Source: Anaerolineae bacterium (GTDB lineage: Bacteria > Chloroflexota > Anaerolineae > Aggregatilineales > Phototrophicaceae). From it: 64,000 nt of DNA. The translations under genes and the position numbers were made by a program. This document shows positions 8,042 to 17,543 of this stretch, one piece after another (the stretch's first letter is position 1; each line of letters begins with the position of its first letter). The notes under the pieces are model-generated. The model saw only the letters and a list, made by a program, of their open reading frames with translations. It was not told where the DNA came from and did not search any database. The stretch is taken from NCBI GenBank assembly GCA_019912965.1, contig JAIOHM010000127.1, positions 1 to 64,000 of the forward strand. The letters are read 5' to 3'.

Positions 8042-8859
8042 ATGGTGTAATCTTTATGGAAATGCTGCGCCGCAACTGGCGTACAACGCTGTATTGGGGT
8101 ATTGGCTTGGGGCTTTATGGATACATCATCATCATCTTTATCCCCAATGTGGATATGCTCCAGCAGTACGCGGAATTGATGGCGAGTATGCCGCCTGCCA
8201 TGTTGCAGATGTTCGGCGTTGAAGATGCCGCCACGATGGCAACCCCGGAAGGTTTCATCGGCAGCGCCTACTTTGTCTATGTGGTCTTCATGCTGGCGGT
8301 GTATGCGGTCATGGCTGGCCTGTCAATCACAGCCAATGAAGAAGATCAGGGCATTATGGATGTGGTGCTGAGTCTGCCCATCAAGCGGTCACAAATCATC
8401 ATCGAAAAGAGCCTGTTCTATTTGCTGGCTGTGGTGGCGATTGCACTGCTGGGATACGCTGGCTTGATGCTCGGCATGGCGACGGGTAGCGGTTCAGAAA
8501 CCGCCCTCAAGGTTGATTCGGGGATTATGCTGGCGGGTTCAATTAATGTGATTCCGATCACCTTATTGATGATCGCAGCCACCGCTTTTGCAGCCACCAT
8601 CTTCCGCCGGAAGAATACGGCGACCGGGGTTGCAACCGCCTTCATCATCATCAGCTATCTGGTGGAATATCTGGGCAGCACGGCCACCACATCAACGGCC
8701 GCACAAATCAACAACTTGTCGTTTTTCCACTACTTCGACAGCAACACGGTGATGGTCAGCGGATTGAACGCGGGTAATGTGATCCTGCTGCTAATCGTGA
8801 CAGTGGTCTTTGCTGTGGGCAGCCTGTGGTTCTGGCAGCGGCGCGATGTGGGCGTGTGA
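8038..8859 (+). CDS. ABC-2 type transporter permease
   Basis: A 273-residue integral membrane protein with about six hydrophobic segments (residues about 18-38, 78-103, 133-155, 163-190, 193-215, 243-265). The cytoplasmic motif ANEEDQGIMDVVLSLPIKRSQIIIEKS between segments is the typical ABC-2 permease coupling helix (E-x-G-x-x-x-x-x-L-x-P-x-x-R). It overlaps the ATPase gene by 4 bp and forms the membrane half of that exporter. It ends at 8859; a weak hairpin follows at 8917-8934. Confidence 0.9.
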   Translation: MNGVIFMEMLRRNWRTTLYWGIGLGLYGYIIIIFIPNVDMLQQYAELMASMPPAMLQMFGVEDAATMATPEGFIGSAYFVYVVFMLAVYAVMAGLSITANEEDQGIMDVVLSLPIKRSQIIIEKSLFYLLAVVAIALLGYAGLMLGMATGSGSETALKVDSGIMLAGSINVIPITLLMIAATAFAATIFRRKNTATGVATAFIIISYLVEYLGSTATTSTAAQINNLSFFHYFDSNTVMVSGLNAGNVILLLIVTVVFAVGSLWFWQRRDVGV

Positions 8860-8916
8860 GCAGGGGATTAAGACTGCTTGCCGAACCCTCCTAACCTCAT
8901 ATAGAGTATATATAGG

Positions 8917-8934
8917 GGTGTTCCAGCGGACACC
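8917..8934 (+). terminator. Weak hairpin between exporter and DUF3352 gene
   Basis: GGTGTTCC and GGACACC around a 3-base loop (one bulge) followed by TCTTCG, with a T/A-rich stretch just before it. It could terminate the exporter operon partially. There is no clear U-run. Confidence 0.3.
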
Positions 8935-8979
8935 TCTTCGTATATCTGCGTATGGCGCGCTGCGCTTGGTGGGATCATT

Positions 8980-10695
8980 ATGGTTAAACGGGTCATGTTT
9001 CTGGTGCTGGTTGTGGCGCTCTTGAGCGTTTTCCCGGTGGCTGCCCAAGCCGAACGCACAGCCGCCGATTTTGTTCCAGCCGATTTCGCGGGATTCATTC
9101 GTTTACGGGTGGACAATAACTCACTGCGATCACTCAATATTCTGACGTTCGTCAGCGCCATTTTGCAACCGCAGCGGGTGGGCTACGATGCACAGAACGG
9201 GATGGGCTATGAAGATTTTATGCCCTTCTCCACCCTGTTTGATGTCGAAGAAACCTCGTTTGAAACCAATGTGCTGCCGTGGTTGGATGGCGAACTGGTG
9301 CTGGCCTATCAACAGTTTGATGCCGCGTTGCAGATCAGCGTGGATGACCTGCTCATTATTTTACCAACTGAAAATCTGTTTAATGCAGCCGCAGCCATGA
9401 GCGCGGTCATTAATGGGCAGGATTTGCCGACTGAGGAAACTTACCGGACTGTGCTGATTTATGTTGGCGATCAGGCGGCAGTGGCGTTGACTTCGCGGGC
9501 GGTGTTTATCGGCGGGTTGGATGCGATAAAAGCGGCGCTGGATGTGCAGGCCGAAGCCAGCCCACGCTTGACCGATACAGTGTCTTACCAAACTGCGCTG
9601 GCCGCTGCCCCGGAAGACCCGCTGGTATGGGGATATGTAGCAGGTGATTATCTGATGCCTGCACTCAACGGTCTGTTGAATGGTGTGACCGAATCCGAAG
9701 CCCTGCTTGTGGCTTTCGGGGGCGCACTCAGTCAGATGCGAACGGATACCCGTTTCGAGACACTGCTGCTCAACGGCGGATTTGATAGCGCGGGTGTGGG
9801 TCTTTCGGTGGCGGATAATGACGAAACGCTGCACGCCGCGTTGATCTTCCATGCAGAATCCGCGCCTTCAAGCACAGCTACCACCTTTGATGACAACCTG
9901 CTCAGCCTGATTCCACGCAATACCTTGCTGGCACAAAGCGGAACTGATCTTTCCGGTTTTCTTTACACAGCGATGACTGCTATGCCGCTGAGTAACTTCG
10001 CGCGCGAAATCTTCGGTGGCTTGCCTATCCAAACTGTCGGCACAGGCAGCGACCTCATTGACGCGCCAACGGCAGAAGATGTTATTAATGCGGTGAACGC
10101 TTTCACATCTGCTATCAGCCGTTTTGACGATTTCGATCTGGAAGGGGATTTGCTGGCACATCTGCACGGCAATTACGCGCTGGCTCTGCTGCCGCGTCCC
10201 AATAATCCTGTGCCATTCCTGAATACGCCGTTCGATTTGCTGGTGGTCACACAGGCGACAGATGCCGAAGCGGCTTCAGCGGGTATCACCCATTTGCTGG
10301 GCGCATTTTACAATCTGCAACCACGTGAACTTGAAGCGCTCGATGGCTGGGCATTAACCGGGCTGGCTCCCGATGCAGAAGGCGACCCGGTATTCATTCT
10401 GGCGGTGAAAGATAATCTGTTCATTCTGAGCACGGGCGAAGCGGCGGCCAGCGCGATTGCTGCTGAACGCGGTGACGACCGTTTGATTGAACAAGATTCG
10501 TGGCAAACCCTGAGCGAAATCCAGCGCCCGGATTTGTATTTGGACGCCAATGTGTTTTACAACACGTTCTTCCCATCGGCTGGGGGGCAGGTTTCCAATG
10601 TTGATAATCGGGTGCGGGTGGCTGCGACGGCGGGAACTGCTGAAGATGGGATTTATAAGCTGGATGTAACGGTCACAGTGCCGTTGGGGAATTAG
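8980..10695 (+). CDS. DUF3352-like exported protein
   Basis: A 571-residue secreted protein. The signal peptide covers residues 1-24 (hydrophobic LVLVVALLSVF, cleavage after AQA). The mature protein begins with AADFVPADFAGFIRLRVDN, a pattern shared by DUF3352 proteins, where the chain declares a small folded domain repeated through the length. Features such as LTDTVSYQTALAAAPEDPLVWGYVAGDYL and LFILSTGEAAASAI fit that family as I know it, though this is pattern recognition only. The function of the family is unknown. The gene ends convergently with maf, the stop codons overlapping in 10692-10695. Confidence 0.85.
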   Translation: MVKRVMFLVLVVALLSVFPVAAQAERTAADFVPADFAGFIRLRVDNNSLRSLNILTFVSAILQPQRVGYDAQNGMGYEDFMPFSTLFDVEETSFETNVLPWLDGELVLAYQQFDAALQISVDDLLIILPTENLFNAAAAMSAVINGQDLPTEETYRTVLIYVGDQAAVALTSRAVFIGGLDAIKAALDVQAEASPRLTDTVSYQTALAAAPEDPLVWGYVAGDYLMPALNGLLNGVTESEALLVAFGGALSQMRTDTRFETLLLNGGFDSAGVGLSVADNDETLHAALIFHAESAPSSTATTFDDNLLSLIPRNTLLAQSGTDLSGFLYTAMTAMPLSNFAREIFGGLPIQTVGTGSDLIDAPTAEDVINAVNAFTSAISRFDDFDLEGDLLAHLHGNYALALLPRPNNPVPFLNTPFDLLVVTQATDAEAASAGITHLLGAFYNLQPRELEALDGWALTGLAPDAEGDPVFILAVKDNLFILSTGEAAASAIAAERGDDRLIEQDSWQTLSEIQRPDLYLDANVFYNTFFPSAGGQVSNVDNRVRVAATAGTAEDGIYKLDVTVTVPLGN

Positions 10696-11339
10696 CCGTT
10701 CGTCAGGCTGCAATCACAGGCAGGGACAGCTTGAAAACCCGACCAGCCGATGGCAGCTAACATATTTTTGAGGGTACACAGCGGCAAACCGACGACATTG
10801 GTGTAACATCCGTCAATACGGGCGACCGGACGAAATGTATGATGCTGGATAGCATAGCTCCCGGCTTTATCGAATGGGTCGCCCGTTTCAATGTATGCGT
10901 CGATTTCAGCATCGGTGTAGTCGCGCATGGTGACATCCGTGCGGGTCAGGCGGGTGATGGGTATGTCGCCCAACGGGTGCAGCGTAATCGAAGTGCATAC
11001 CTGATGTACCCGTCCGCGCAAACGGTGCAGCATCGCGCGGGCATCATCCGCATCGACCGGCTTGCCCAAAATCTTCCCCTCAGCATCTATCCCCAATGTA
11101 TCCGCCCCTAAAATGACGACCGTATCCGCTGCCAAAACGGTTGCAGGTGTTGGGATTTGCGCGGCGATCAGGGCGGCCTTTTCACGACTCAGGCGCTGAA
11201 CATAATCCAGCGGCGGTTCACCGAGATGTTGGGTCTCATCAATATCTGGTTTGTGAATCGAGAATGGGATTCCCAGTGTTCCGACGAGTTCACGGCGGCG
11301 AGGGGAACTTGAGGCTAGAATGAAGGTGGGCATGTGCAT
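10692..11339 (-). CDS. maf: Maf/Ham1-type nucleoside triphosphate pyrophosphatase
   Basis: A 215-residue house-cleaning enzyme that hydrolyses non-canonical or modified nucleoside triphosphates to the monophosphate. The N-terminal ASSSPRRREL motif, the DIDET segment and LAADTVVIL (catalytic Asp) followed by LGKPVDADDARAMLHRLRG are all intact, and the length is slightly above the usual 190-200 because of a C-terminal tail. The start could be 11339 or 11333 (the second Met); neither has a clear ribosome binding site, and the upstream sequence is an ACTG-type simple repeat. It is convergent with the DUF3352 gene. Confidence 0.93.
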   Translation of the reverse strand: MHMPTFILASSSPRRRELVGTLGIPFSIHKPDIDETQHLGEPPLDYVQRLSREKAALIAAQIPTPATVLAADTVVILGADTLGIDAEGKILGKPVDADDARAMLHRLRGRVHQVCTSITLHPLGDIPITRLTRTDVTMRDYTDAEIDAYIETGDPFDKAGSYAIQHHTFRPVARIDGCYTNVVGLPLCTLKNMLAAIGWSGFQAVPACDCSLTNG

Positions 11340-11404
11340 GACCAGCTTTCAGTTACCAGTCGTCAGATCGGGATGAACTGACAACTGGTAACTGACAACT
11401 GATG
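11340..11404. repeat. ACTG-type simple repeat upstream of maf
   Basis: AACTGACAACTGGTAACTG followed by ACAACTGATGACT, preceded by a related inverted stretch (CAGTTACCAGTCGTCAG). It fills the whole gap between slyD's stop and maf's start. The same class is at about 503-540, 26641-26719, 44201-44228 and 61278-61315. Confidence 0.6.
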
Positions 11405-11405
11405 A

Positions 11406-11918
11406 CTATTCGTGATCGTGATCTTCGTCGTCGTAGAATTCATCCAGCGAATGTGGATGACCATGATCGAGTTCTTCCTGTTCGGCGGGACGCAAACTCA
11501 GCACTTCGACATCGAAGGTCAGAGTCTTGCCGGCCAGCGGCGGGTTAAAATCCACCATAATCGAATCTTCGGTGATTTCCATCACTGTGCCGACGTAGAC
11601 AAATCCATCATCATCTTCGACTTCGACAATCATGCCTTCTTCCAGGTTGGCACCACCGGGGATGTCTTCCAGGTCGAATTCGTCGATTTCATCATCATCA
11701 TAGTCACCATAAGCCTCTTCCGGGGGCAGGGTGATGTTGAGTTTATCGCCTACCGTCTTGCCTTCCAAAGCTGCTTCCAGGCCGGGTACAATATTTTCCG
11801 CGCCGTGCAGATATTCCAGAGGTTCATTTGCGTCGGCACGCCCCACTTCTTCGCCATCCACCGTCAGCACATAAGCCAGGCTTACGACGACGCCGTCGGT
11901 AATTTTATCGACTGCCAT
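11406..11918 (-). CDS. slyD: SlyD-like FKBP-type peptidyl-prolyl isomerase
   Basis: A 170-residue PPIase/chaperone. The FKBP fold with inserted flap is seen as VVSLAYVLTVDGEEVGRAD, then LHGAENIVPGLEAALEGKTVGDKL and LPPEEAYGDYDDDEID, then the IF domain (residues about 75-130) and ADFNPPLAG-equivalent VDFNPPLAGKTLTFDVEV. The C-terminus is rich in His and acidic residues (DHGHPHSLDEF, DDEDHDHE), as in the metal-binding tail of SlyD. It assists folding and may deliver or buffer nickel or zinc. It is single-gene, on the reverse strand upstream of maf. Confidence 0.93.
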   Translation of the reverse strand: MAVDKITDGVVVSLAYVLTVDGEEVGRADANEPLEYLHGAENIVPGLEAALEGKTVGDKLNITLPPEEAYGDYDDDEIDEFDLEDIPGGANLEEGMIVEVEDDDGFVYVGTVMEITEDSIMVDFNPPLAGKTLTFDVEVLSLRPAEQEELDHGHPHSLDEFYDDEDHDHE

Positions 11919-12085
11919 TGTTTTCTCTCGCTTTCGCGGCCTGTAGATTCAGACCAAAACGGGGCGCATTATAGCGGGAATCCGATACGAATGGAATGGG
12001 CGGAAAGCAAAGCCTTCGGAGCGTATCTTGTGGAAAGCGCTTTGCCCATGCATAATCGCTGCTGTTTTTGCAGGAGGATTATCGA

Positions 12086-12772
12086 GTGGATGTAGTGCGC
12101 GCCTTTATGTATACCTTTGACGACCAAGAGTGGACACCCAAACTGCTCATCAGCGCGGGCATTGCTTTTGCCTCGATCATCACCATGCCGCTGCTGATCG
12201 GATTCGTGGGCATAGCCGCTCTGCTGGGCTATCAGGTTGAACTCATCCGCAATCTGCGCGAGGGGCATCCAACCCCGCTGCCCCGCTGGGATCGTTACAG
12301 CGATAAAATCCAGCGTGGCGCGAACGTCCTGGCGGCTGTTGTGGTCTATAATCTACCGAATTTTATTCCCGTGTGCTGCCTTGCCACCACTTCCGGTTTG
12401 TGGGGCGATGGTTTTATTGGCAGCACGGTTGGCATTTTCTTCACCTGCTGTCTGCTGCCCCTCATCTTGATTTACAATCTCATTACCTGGCCGATGCTGG
12501 CGCTGGGTATGGGGCGCTATGCGGTGGAGAATAATGTTGGTGTATTCTTCCAGTTTGGCGATTTATTCAGCACACTTTACCGCCGCTTGAATGTGACTTT
12601 GCCCTGGGCTGTCTATACCTTGATCGCCAATATTGTTTTGGGCTTTATTGGTGCTATTCCATGTCTGGGTTGGGCAGTTGCTCCGGCGCTCGGAATCGCT
12701 ATTCACGGCTATCTGACGGCAGGGCTGGTATCTGAAATTGAAGACGGCATTTCCCCCAAACGCAAGCGTTAA
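12086..12772 (+). CDS. DUF4013 family membrane protein
   Basis: A 228-residue protein with four to five hydrophobic segments, beginning with VDVVRAFMYTFDDQEWTPKLLI. The pattern 'amphipathic start, EWxxK, hydrophobic helix, GY..e..RN...G..pLP.W' is typical of DUF4013. A GTG start at 12086 was chosen because CAGGAGG lies 8 bp upstream; the longer TTG frame would place that motif inside the gene. The function is unknown. The next gene (DUF1684) starts 2 bp after the stop, so the two form an operon. Confidence 0.85.
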   Translation: MDVVRAFMYTFDDQEWTPKLLISAGIAFASIITMPLLIGFVGIAALLGYQVELIRNLREGHPTPLPRWDRYSDKIQRGANVLAAVVVYNLPNFIPVCCLATTSGLWGDGFIGSTVGIFFTCCLLPLILIYNLITWPMLALGMGRYAVENNVGVFFQFGDLFSTLYRRLNVTLPWAVYTLIANIVLGFIGAIPCLGWAVAPALGIAIHGYLTAGLVSEIEDGISPKRKR

Positions 12773-12773
12773 C

Positions 12774-13379
12774 ATGTTTGATCTGCTTGACTATCGCCGC
12801 AGGGTCAGCACCCTGTATGCTGCGGTGCGGCAGGCGAATAATCCTCAATCTGCGTGGGTAGATTTTCGGCAGGAGCGGGATTCTTTATTTGCGTCACACC
12901 CTCAATCCGCGCTTGATGCGGCGCAAAAAGCAGTCTTCACCGGGCTTCGATACTACGATTATGATCCAGTTTTTCGGGTAATCGCTCAGATTGATACGAA
13001 CGTTAACCCCGATGTATTGGATGTTGATTTAGGCGATGATGGGCATTTCCAGTACAAACGCATCGGACAGGTGCATTTTACGCTACCAACCGGAAGCGGC
13101 ACTTTAACCCTGTTCTGGATTATGGGCTATGGCGGCGGATTATTTCTGCCTTTTGGGGACACCACCAACCGTCACGCAACATATGGTGCAGGTCGTTATC
13201 TGTACGATACGATCAAGGGTGCGGATTTGGGCACACAAGACGACCGGATTGTGTTGGATTTTAATTTCGCCTATAACCCATCGTGTTCCTACAACAGCAG
13301 ATGGGTTTGCCCGCTTGCTCTATCGGAAAACCGCCTGCCCTTTCCTATTCCAGCAGGTGAGCAGCTTTTGGATAGATAA
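12774..13379 (+). CDS. DUF1684 family protein
   Basis: A 201-residue cytosolic protein. The diagnostic DUF1684 elements are visible in order: W-x-x-F-R-x-x-R-D-x-L-F-x-S-H-P-x-S (WVDFRQERDSLFASHPQS), FLPFGDTT, TYGAGRYL, and LDFNFAYNPSCSYNSRW followed by CPLALSENRLPFPIPAGE. The conserved Cys/Asn-rich AYNP-C-YN-W-CP block is intact. The reaction is unknown. The start at 12774 follows the DUF4013 stop directly and gives the family N-terminus; the earlier in-frame Met lies inside the upstream gene. Confidence 0.92.
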   Translation: MFDLLDYRRRVSTLYAAVRQANNPQSAWVDFRQERDSLFASHPQSALDAAQKAVFTGLRYYDYDPVFRVIAQIDTNVNPDVLDVDLGDDGHFQYKRIGQVHFTLPTGSGTLTLFWIMGYGGGLFLPFGDTTNRHATYGAGRYLYDTIKGADLGTQDDRIVLDFNFAYNPSCSYNSRWVCPLALSENRLPFPIPAGEQLLDR

Positions 13380-13382
13380 CCC

Positions 13383-13829
13383 TTATCCGGGGAGGTAAGG
13401 GGCGACATAGTAACTGGTCTGATCACCCTCTGCAATCCAGCCCTCTATGCCCTGATAATCCACCTTAAACCAAGCGTAATCGCCTTCACAAATCGGGCCT
13501 TCCAGCACATAAAAAAGGCCGCGCACCGGAATGCGTTCGACCACCGGGCTATCTGTTCCCGGTTCGCGCCGCATATTGACCGGGCGTGGATCATCCGGCA
13601 GCACTACACCCCGTTCCTGCAAAATCAACTGCTGGCGCGATGTACCGTTACATAAACTGGTCGGCAAGGGTGGCGGCGTGGGCATAATGAATGGCGTTTC
13701 AGCAGCCGTAGGAATCGATGTCGGAACAGGTGTATCGTTGGCGGTTTCCCGTGTAACGGTCGCGCGTGGGGCACAGGCCGCCAACAGCAGCAGTACAAAA
13801 ATCCATTTTCGATAAAAGGCTTTAGGCAT
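13383..13829 (-). CDS. SH3b-domain lipoprotein
   Basis: A 148-residue lipoprotein. The start at 13829 gives a signal sequence ([19 protein letters not shown]) with lipobox LLAAC, then a Thr/Pro linker (residues about 30-65) and a C-terminal SH3b domain ([35 protein letters not shown]). Its start lies 8 bp inside the end of the ABC exporter gene (13822), so it is the third gene of that operon and may be an extracytoplasmic partner or wall anchor. It stops 3 bp from the convergent DUF1684 gene. Confidence 0.85.
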   Translation of the reverse strand: MPKAFYRKWIFVLLLLAACAPRATVTRETANDTPVPTSIPTAAETPFIMPTPPPLPTSLCNGTSRQQLILQERGVVLPDDPRPVNMRREPGTDSPVVERIPVRGLFYVLEGPICEGDYAWFKVDYQGIEGWIAEGDQTSYYVAPYLPG

Positions 13830-15576
13830 GAGTATCCTGCCAGAGATGCCGCATTTCTTCACAATTTTCCAAAAGCCTCTCCAATGTGCCTTCCGCCAGC
13901 AATTTACCATCCTTCAGCACCAAAATGTGATCGGCCTGCTGCAAGGCGGGACGGCGGTGTGAAACAGCCAAGCACGTTCTACCCGGTTGCGCCGCAATCT
14001 GTTCCCATAAACGGCGCTCCGTTTCGACATCCAGCGCGCTGGAAAGATCGTCAAATACCAGCAGTTCCGGCTGACGGATGAACATCCGCGCCGCCGCTGT
14101 CCGCTGCATCTGACCGCCGGAGAGTTTGACCCCTTTCGTGCCAATCATCGTCTCCAGCCCGTTTTCTAATGTCGCCAGATCAGCCGTCATCACCGCTGCC
14201 TGAATCGCTGCATAAATATCGGCGTCCAGTTTATCCAAACCCAAGAGAATATTGTAACGCAAGCTGTCGCTAAACAAGCGCGGTATCTGCGGCGTATAGG
14301 CGGCGTGAGGTGGCAGCATAAATGCATCAGGATTTTCAACCCGCGTCCCGTTCCAGCGGATTTCGCCCGCATCCAAAGGTAGCAAACCCAGCAAAGCGCG
14401 CAGCAGCGTGGTTTTACCTGCGCCCACCCGCCCGGTTATGACTGTGATCGAACCACGCTTCAGGATGAGGTTAATCTGCTCGATTCCGTTATTGGTACCC
14501 GGATAGTGATAGGTCAGGTTCAAGGCTTCCAGACTTTTTAGTGAATCGGATTCGGTTAACGCGGGAACGGGCAGCGCAGACATTTTGCTTTCCAAATCAA
14601 TAACAGATGGCTGAATAAATGTATCCGGCGCCGCACCTTGTGTCAGATGATTCAAACGCTGGATTGCCACGCCCATCTGTTTGTAACTGGCGACCACACT
14701 GCCAAAAGTGGCGAGGAAGAAGCCGAAGTTTTCCAGATAGTAGACGAACAGGGCGAAGTCGCCCACTGTGAACTGCCCCGCCTGAATCGCTTGGCTGCCC
14801 ATCAGCAAAATCAATCCGGTTGACAGGCTGACCGCATTCGCTGTGCTGGAACGCAGTAGTTGATTAAACAGGCTGTCTTTCAGTGATGCCCGCCGCCGTC
14901 CATCGTTTAAGCTGCTGAAGTGGGCAATGACGCCCGCTTCAGCCCCGGCCAATTTGATGGCCTGCACACTGCCGACTGTTTCGCCCACAAAGCTGACCAC
15001 GCGCCCGGTGGCTTCACGGCTGGCGCTGCGGTACTGCTGAATGCGCTTACCCGCCAGATTAGCCACCAACGTCACCACGAAAAACGGCGCTAAGGCTACC
15101 AATGTCACGGGTATGCTGATGCTCAACATAGTGAAAACAGCAATCAGGTTGAAGGCCGCTGCGCCGATAAAATCAGTAATCCCGGTAGTGAACAGCGGAA
15201 TTTCTTCGGCATCTCCCTTGAAGCGGCTTAGTGCCTCGGCGGGTGAACCCGGCAAAGCCCGCGCACCCGGACGGCTCAAAATATGCGCCAGCAAATTTCG
15301 GCGGATGAGAGTTTGCGTCCGCACCAAAAAGGGAACACGGGTTCGCAGGTTAATCAGGTTGGCGATGACGCGGGCGATGCGCGTGGCAATCTGCACTCCC
15401 ACCAATCCCCATAACCCAATCGTCACTGCTTTGCCACTCAGTAGATCGAAATAACGTTGAATGCCGATGGCCTGCGGTTGCACCATCAACATAACCACCA
15501 GAGTCGAACCGAACAGAAATAACCACAATACAGGTTGATAACGGATGAGGCGCAGGATGGCTTGCCACGGCTTCAC
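13822..15576 (-). CDS. Heterodimeric ABC exporter subunit with degenerate Walker B
   Basis: A 584-residue fused permease-ATPase. Six membrane segments occupy residues about 15-300. The nucleotide-binding domain has Walker [10 protein letters not shown] (about residue 380), canonical signature LSGGQMQR (about 484) and Walker [13 protein letters not shown] (about 504), where the catalytic Glu is replaced by Asp. The H-loop VSHRR is present. It starts within the stop of the upstream exporter gene (15573-15576). With that partner it forms an exporter with one consensus and one degenerate ATP site, as in TM287/288 or LmrCD. The substrate is unknown, probably a hydrophobic compound. Confidence 0.92.
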   Translation of the reverse strand: MKPWQAILRLIRYQPVLWLFLFGSTLVVMLMVQPQAIGIQRYFDLLSGKAVTIGLWGLVGVQIATRIARVIANLINLRTRVPFLVRTQTLIRRNLLAHILSRPGARALPGSPAEALSRFKGDAEEIPLFTTGITDFIGAAAFNLIAVFTMLSISIPVTLVALAPFFVVTLVANLAGKRIQQYRSASREATGRVVSFVGETVGSVQAIKLAGAEAGVIAHFSSLNDGRRRASLKDSLFNQLLRSSTANAVSLSTGLILLMGSQAIQAGQFTVGDFALFVYYLENFGFFLATFGSVVASYKQMGVAIQRLNHLTQGAAPDTFIQPSVIDLESKMSALPVPALTESDSLKSLEALNLTYHYPGTNNGIEQINLILKRGSITVITGRVGAGKTTLLRALLGLLPLDAGEIRWNGTRVENPDAFMLPPHAAYTPQIPRLFSDSLRYNILLGLDKLDADIYAAIQAAVMTADLATLENGLETMIGTKGVKLSGGQMQRTAAARMFIRQPELLVFDDLSSALDVETERRLWEQIAAQPGRTCLAVSHRRPALQQADHILVLKDGKLLAEGTLERLLENCEEMRHLWQDTHA

Positions 15577-17330
15577 GACAGCACCTCTTCCAAACCCGTT
15601 TGCAGCAGGTGATAAAACCGCGAATTGGAATCCGCCGCCAGCCGTTCGCGTTCCCCATATTCGAGGATGCGCCCATTTTCCATAATGAGGATGTGGTCAG
15701 CCCGCTGAACCGTCCGCAAACGGTGAGCAATCACGATGCCTGTGCGCCCCTCAAGCAGACGATCAACCGCCTGTTCGATGTGCGCTTCAGTTGCCGGATC
15801 GAGTCGCGCGGAGGCTTCATCAAGGATGACCAAACCGGGATCACGCAAAAACGCCCGCGCGAAGGCCAGCAGTTGAGCTTCTCCAGCAGATAAATTGCGT
15901 CCACCCGCTTCAATCATGGTATCCAAGCCGTTGGGCAAAGCGGCGAACCAATCCATAAGGCCTAACAAAGTCAGTGTTTCGATTAACTGTGAATCAGGAA
16001 TTGAAGCATCAAAAAAAGTCAGGTTATCGCGGATGTTGGCCTCGAATAATTGTACATCCTGCGTGACGACCGCCACTTGTCCGCGCAGCTCATCCAATGT
16101 GAACTGGCGCACATCAACGCTGCCCAACCGGATGCTGCCACCGTCAACATCGTACAGACGGGAAATCAGCCGGGAGAGCGTGGTTTTGCCGCTGCCCGTG
16201 CGCCCTAAGACACCTAACACTTTTCCGGCTTCGACGCGGAAACTTACATCATGCAGCACCGGTTCAGCAGAATTGTAGCCGAACTGCACACCCTCAAAAG
16301 CCAGTGTCAGCGCGCCTTTGGGCAGAACCGCACCAGCGCCATCCTGAATAGCGGGCGAAATCCTGAGCAGTTCTTCCACCCGTTCGACGCTCGCACCCAC
16401 ATTTTGCAAACGGTCAATTTGCGCCGTCAATTCCTGAAACGGACGGTTGAGCAAAATGGCATAGTTCAAAATCAGGTAGGCCGTGCCCAATGTAATCGCC
16501 CCGGCCTGAAATAAGCTGTAACCCGCCACAAATGCCACACAGTATCCCAGCGTGACGATCATCCCAGAAACCAGATTAATGACCCAGAAGCGCTGACTGG
16601 ATGCCCGCCAGTGTTCCAAAACCGCTGCCTGTTTTGGGTACAAACCGCCGATCATCGCCCCAGCAGCGCCGTTCGCACGGATGTCCTCAGTCGCCGCCAG
16701 CCGTTCTTCTAAATATCCAAACAGGTTAGCATTGGCTTGCCGCAGGGCTTTCTCAAATGGGATGGCGATATTCCGTACACTGGCTAAACCCAATAAGGCC
16801 AGCGTCGCGAAACCCAGAAAGCCGATTCCCATTCGCCAATCTTCCAGCGCCAGCACCAGCAAAATGCCAAAGACCAGCAGCAGATTGCCGATCACCAGCA
16901 CCACCATGCGCGAGAAAAACTCCGAAAGCTGGCTAATGTCACTGTCCAGGCGTTCGATCAATTCCCCAACGGTACGGTTGTTATGGAAACGCATTTCCAG
17001 TCGCAGTACATGCTGCATCAGGTCGGTTCGCAGTGCATTGGTTGCCGTCCACGCCACATTTTCGCCAAAGTACGTGGTCGCCCCTGTAATCACCTGCTGC
17101 ACCAGTGCCAGTCCGATGAAAGCCAATGCCGCCGTCACAAGCTGATTGCTCAGAGCATTGGTCATCGCAGTATCCAAAAATGAACGGGTAATCTGCGGGA
17201 GGATGATTTGCAGCCCGATGCCGCCCAGCAGCAGCACTGCCAGCAGGGTGAACTGTCCCCACTGTGGTCGAAGATATTTGACGAACAAAGCCCAGTAACG
17301 TTTGATCGGAACGTTCACATGTACTCCCAT
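15573..17330 (-). CDS. Heterodimeric ABC exporter subunit with non-canonical signature
   Basis: A 585-residue fused permease-ATPase. Six membrane segments lie in residues about 20-300. Walker [11 protein letters not shown] (about 376) and Walker [13 protein letters not shown] (about 497) with catalytic Glu are intact, but the signature motif reads LSAGEAQ rather than LSGGQ (about 479). This complements the partner at 13822, which has the canonical signature and a Glu-to-Asp change. The start is either 17330 (ATG) or GTG at 17318, which has GGGAG 5 bp upstream. The first gene of a three-gene reverse-strand operon. Confidence 0.92.
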   Translation of the reverse strand: MGVHVNVPIKRYWALFVKYLRPQWGQFTLLAVLLLGGIGLQIILPQITRSFLDTAMTNALSNQLVTAALAFIGLALVQQVITGATTYFGENVAWTATNALRTDLMQHVLRLEMRFHNNRTVGELIERLDSDISQLSEFFSRMVVLVIGNLLLVFGILLVLALEDWRMGIGFLGFATLALLGLASVRNIAIPFEKALRQANANLFGYLEERLAATEDIRANGAAGAMIGGLYPKQAAVLEHWRASSQRFWVINLVSGMIVTLGYCVAFVAGYSLFQAGAITLGTAYLILNYAILLNRPFQELTAQIDRLQNVGASVERVEELLRISPAIQDGAGAVLPKGALTLAFEGVQFGYNSAEPVLHDVSFRVEAGKVLGVLGRTGSGKTTLSRLISRLYDVDGGSIRLGSVDVRQFTLDELRGQVAVVTQDVQLFEANIRDNLTFFDASIPDSQLIETLTLLGLMDWFAALPNGLDTMIEAGGRNLSAGEAQLLAFARAFLRDPGLVILDEASARLDPATEAHIEQAVDRLLEGRTGIVIAHRLRTVQRADHILIMENGRILEYGERERLAADSNSRFYHLLQTGLEEVLS

Positions 17331-17543
17331 CTCATAACACAGCCGGAAGGGGGCGCGTAAGAATAACCCGCTTTTGGGGATGCGTCCAATCCCCCCAATA
17401 TTTAGGGCTTATCGCTGAAAGCTTGTTTTTCCCATGTGCTTCTCTCCTTGTGTCGAGGGTGTGCTTGGCGTAAGATTACAGATGAGGGAGTACAATCCTC
17501 CCCTTATGTCTATCCACCATTCACTTTTGTAAACGGAACCCGC
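17331..17543. promoter_or_regulatory. Divergent intergenic region between exporter and STAND gene
   Basis: A 213-bp gap holding promoters for both directions. It contains the CCCCCAATATTTAGGG half-palindrome at 17392-17407 (same class as 4824 and 6976). A possible forward -10, TACAAT, lies at 17491-17496, but no well-spaced -35 accompanies it. No open frame fits. Confidence 0.35.
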
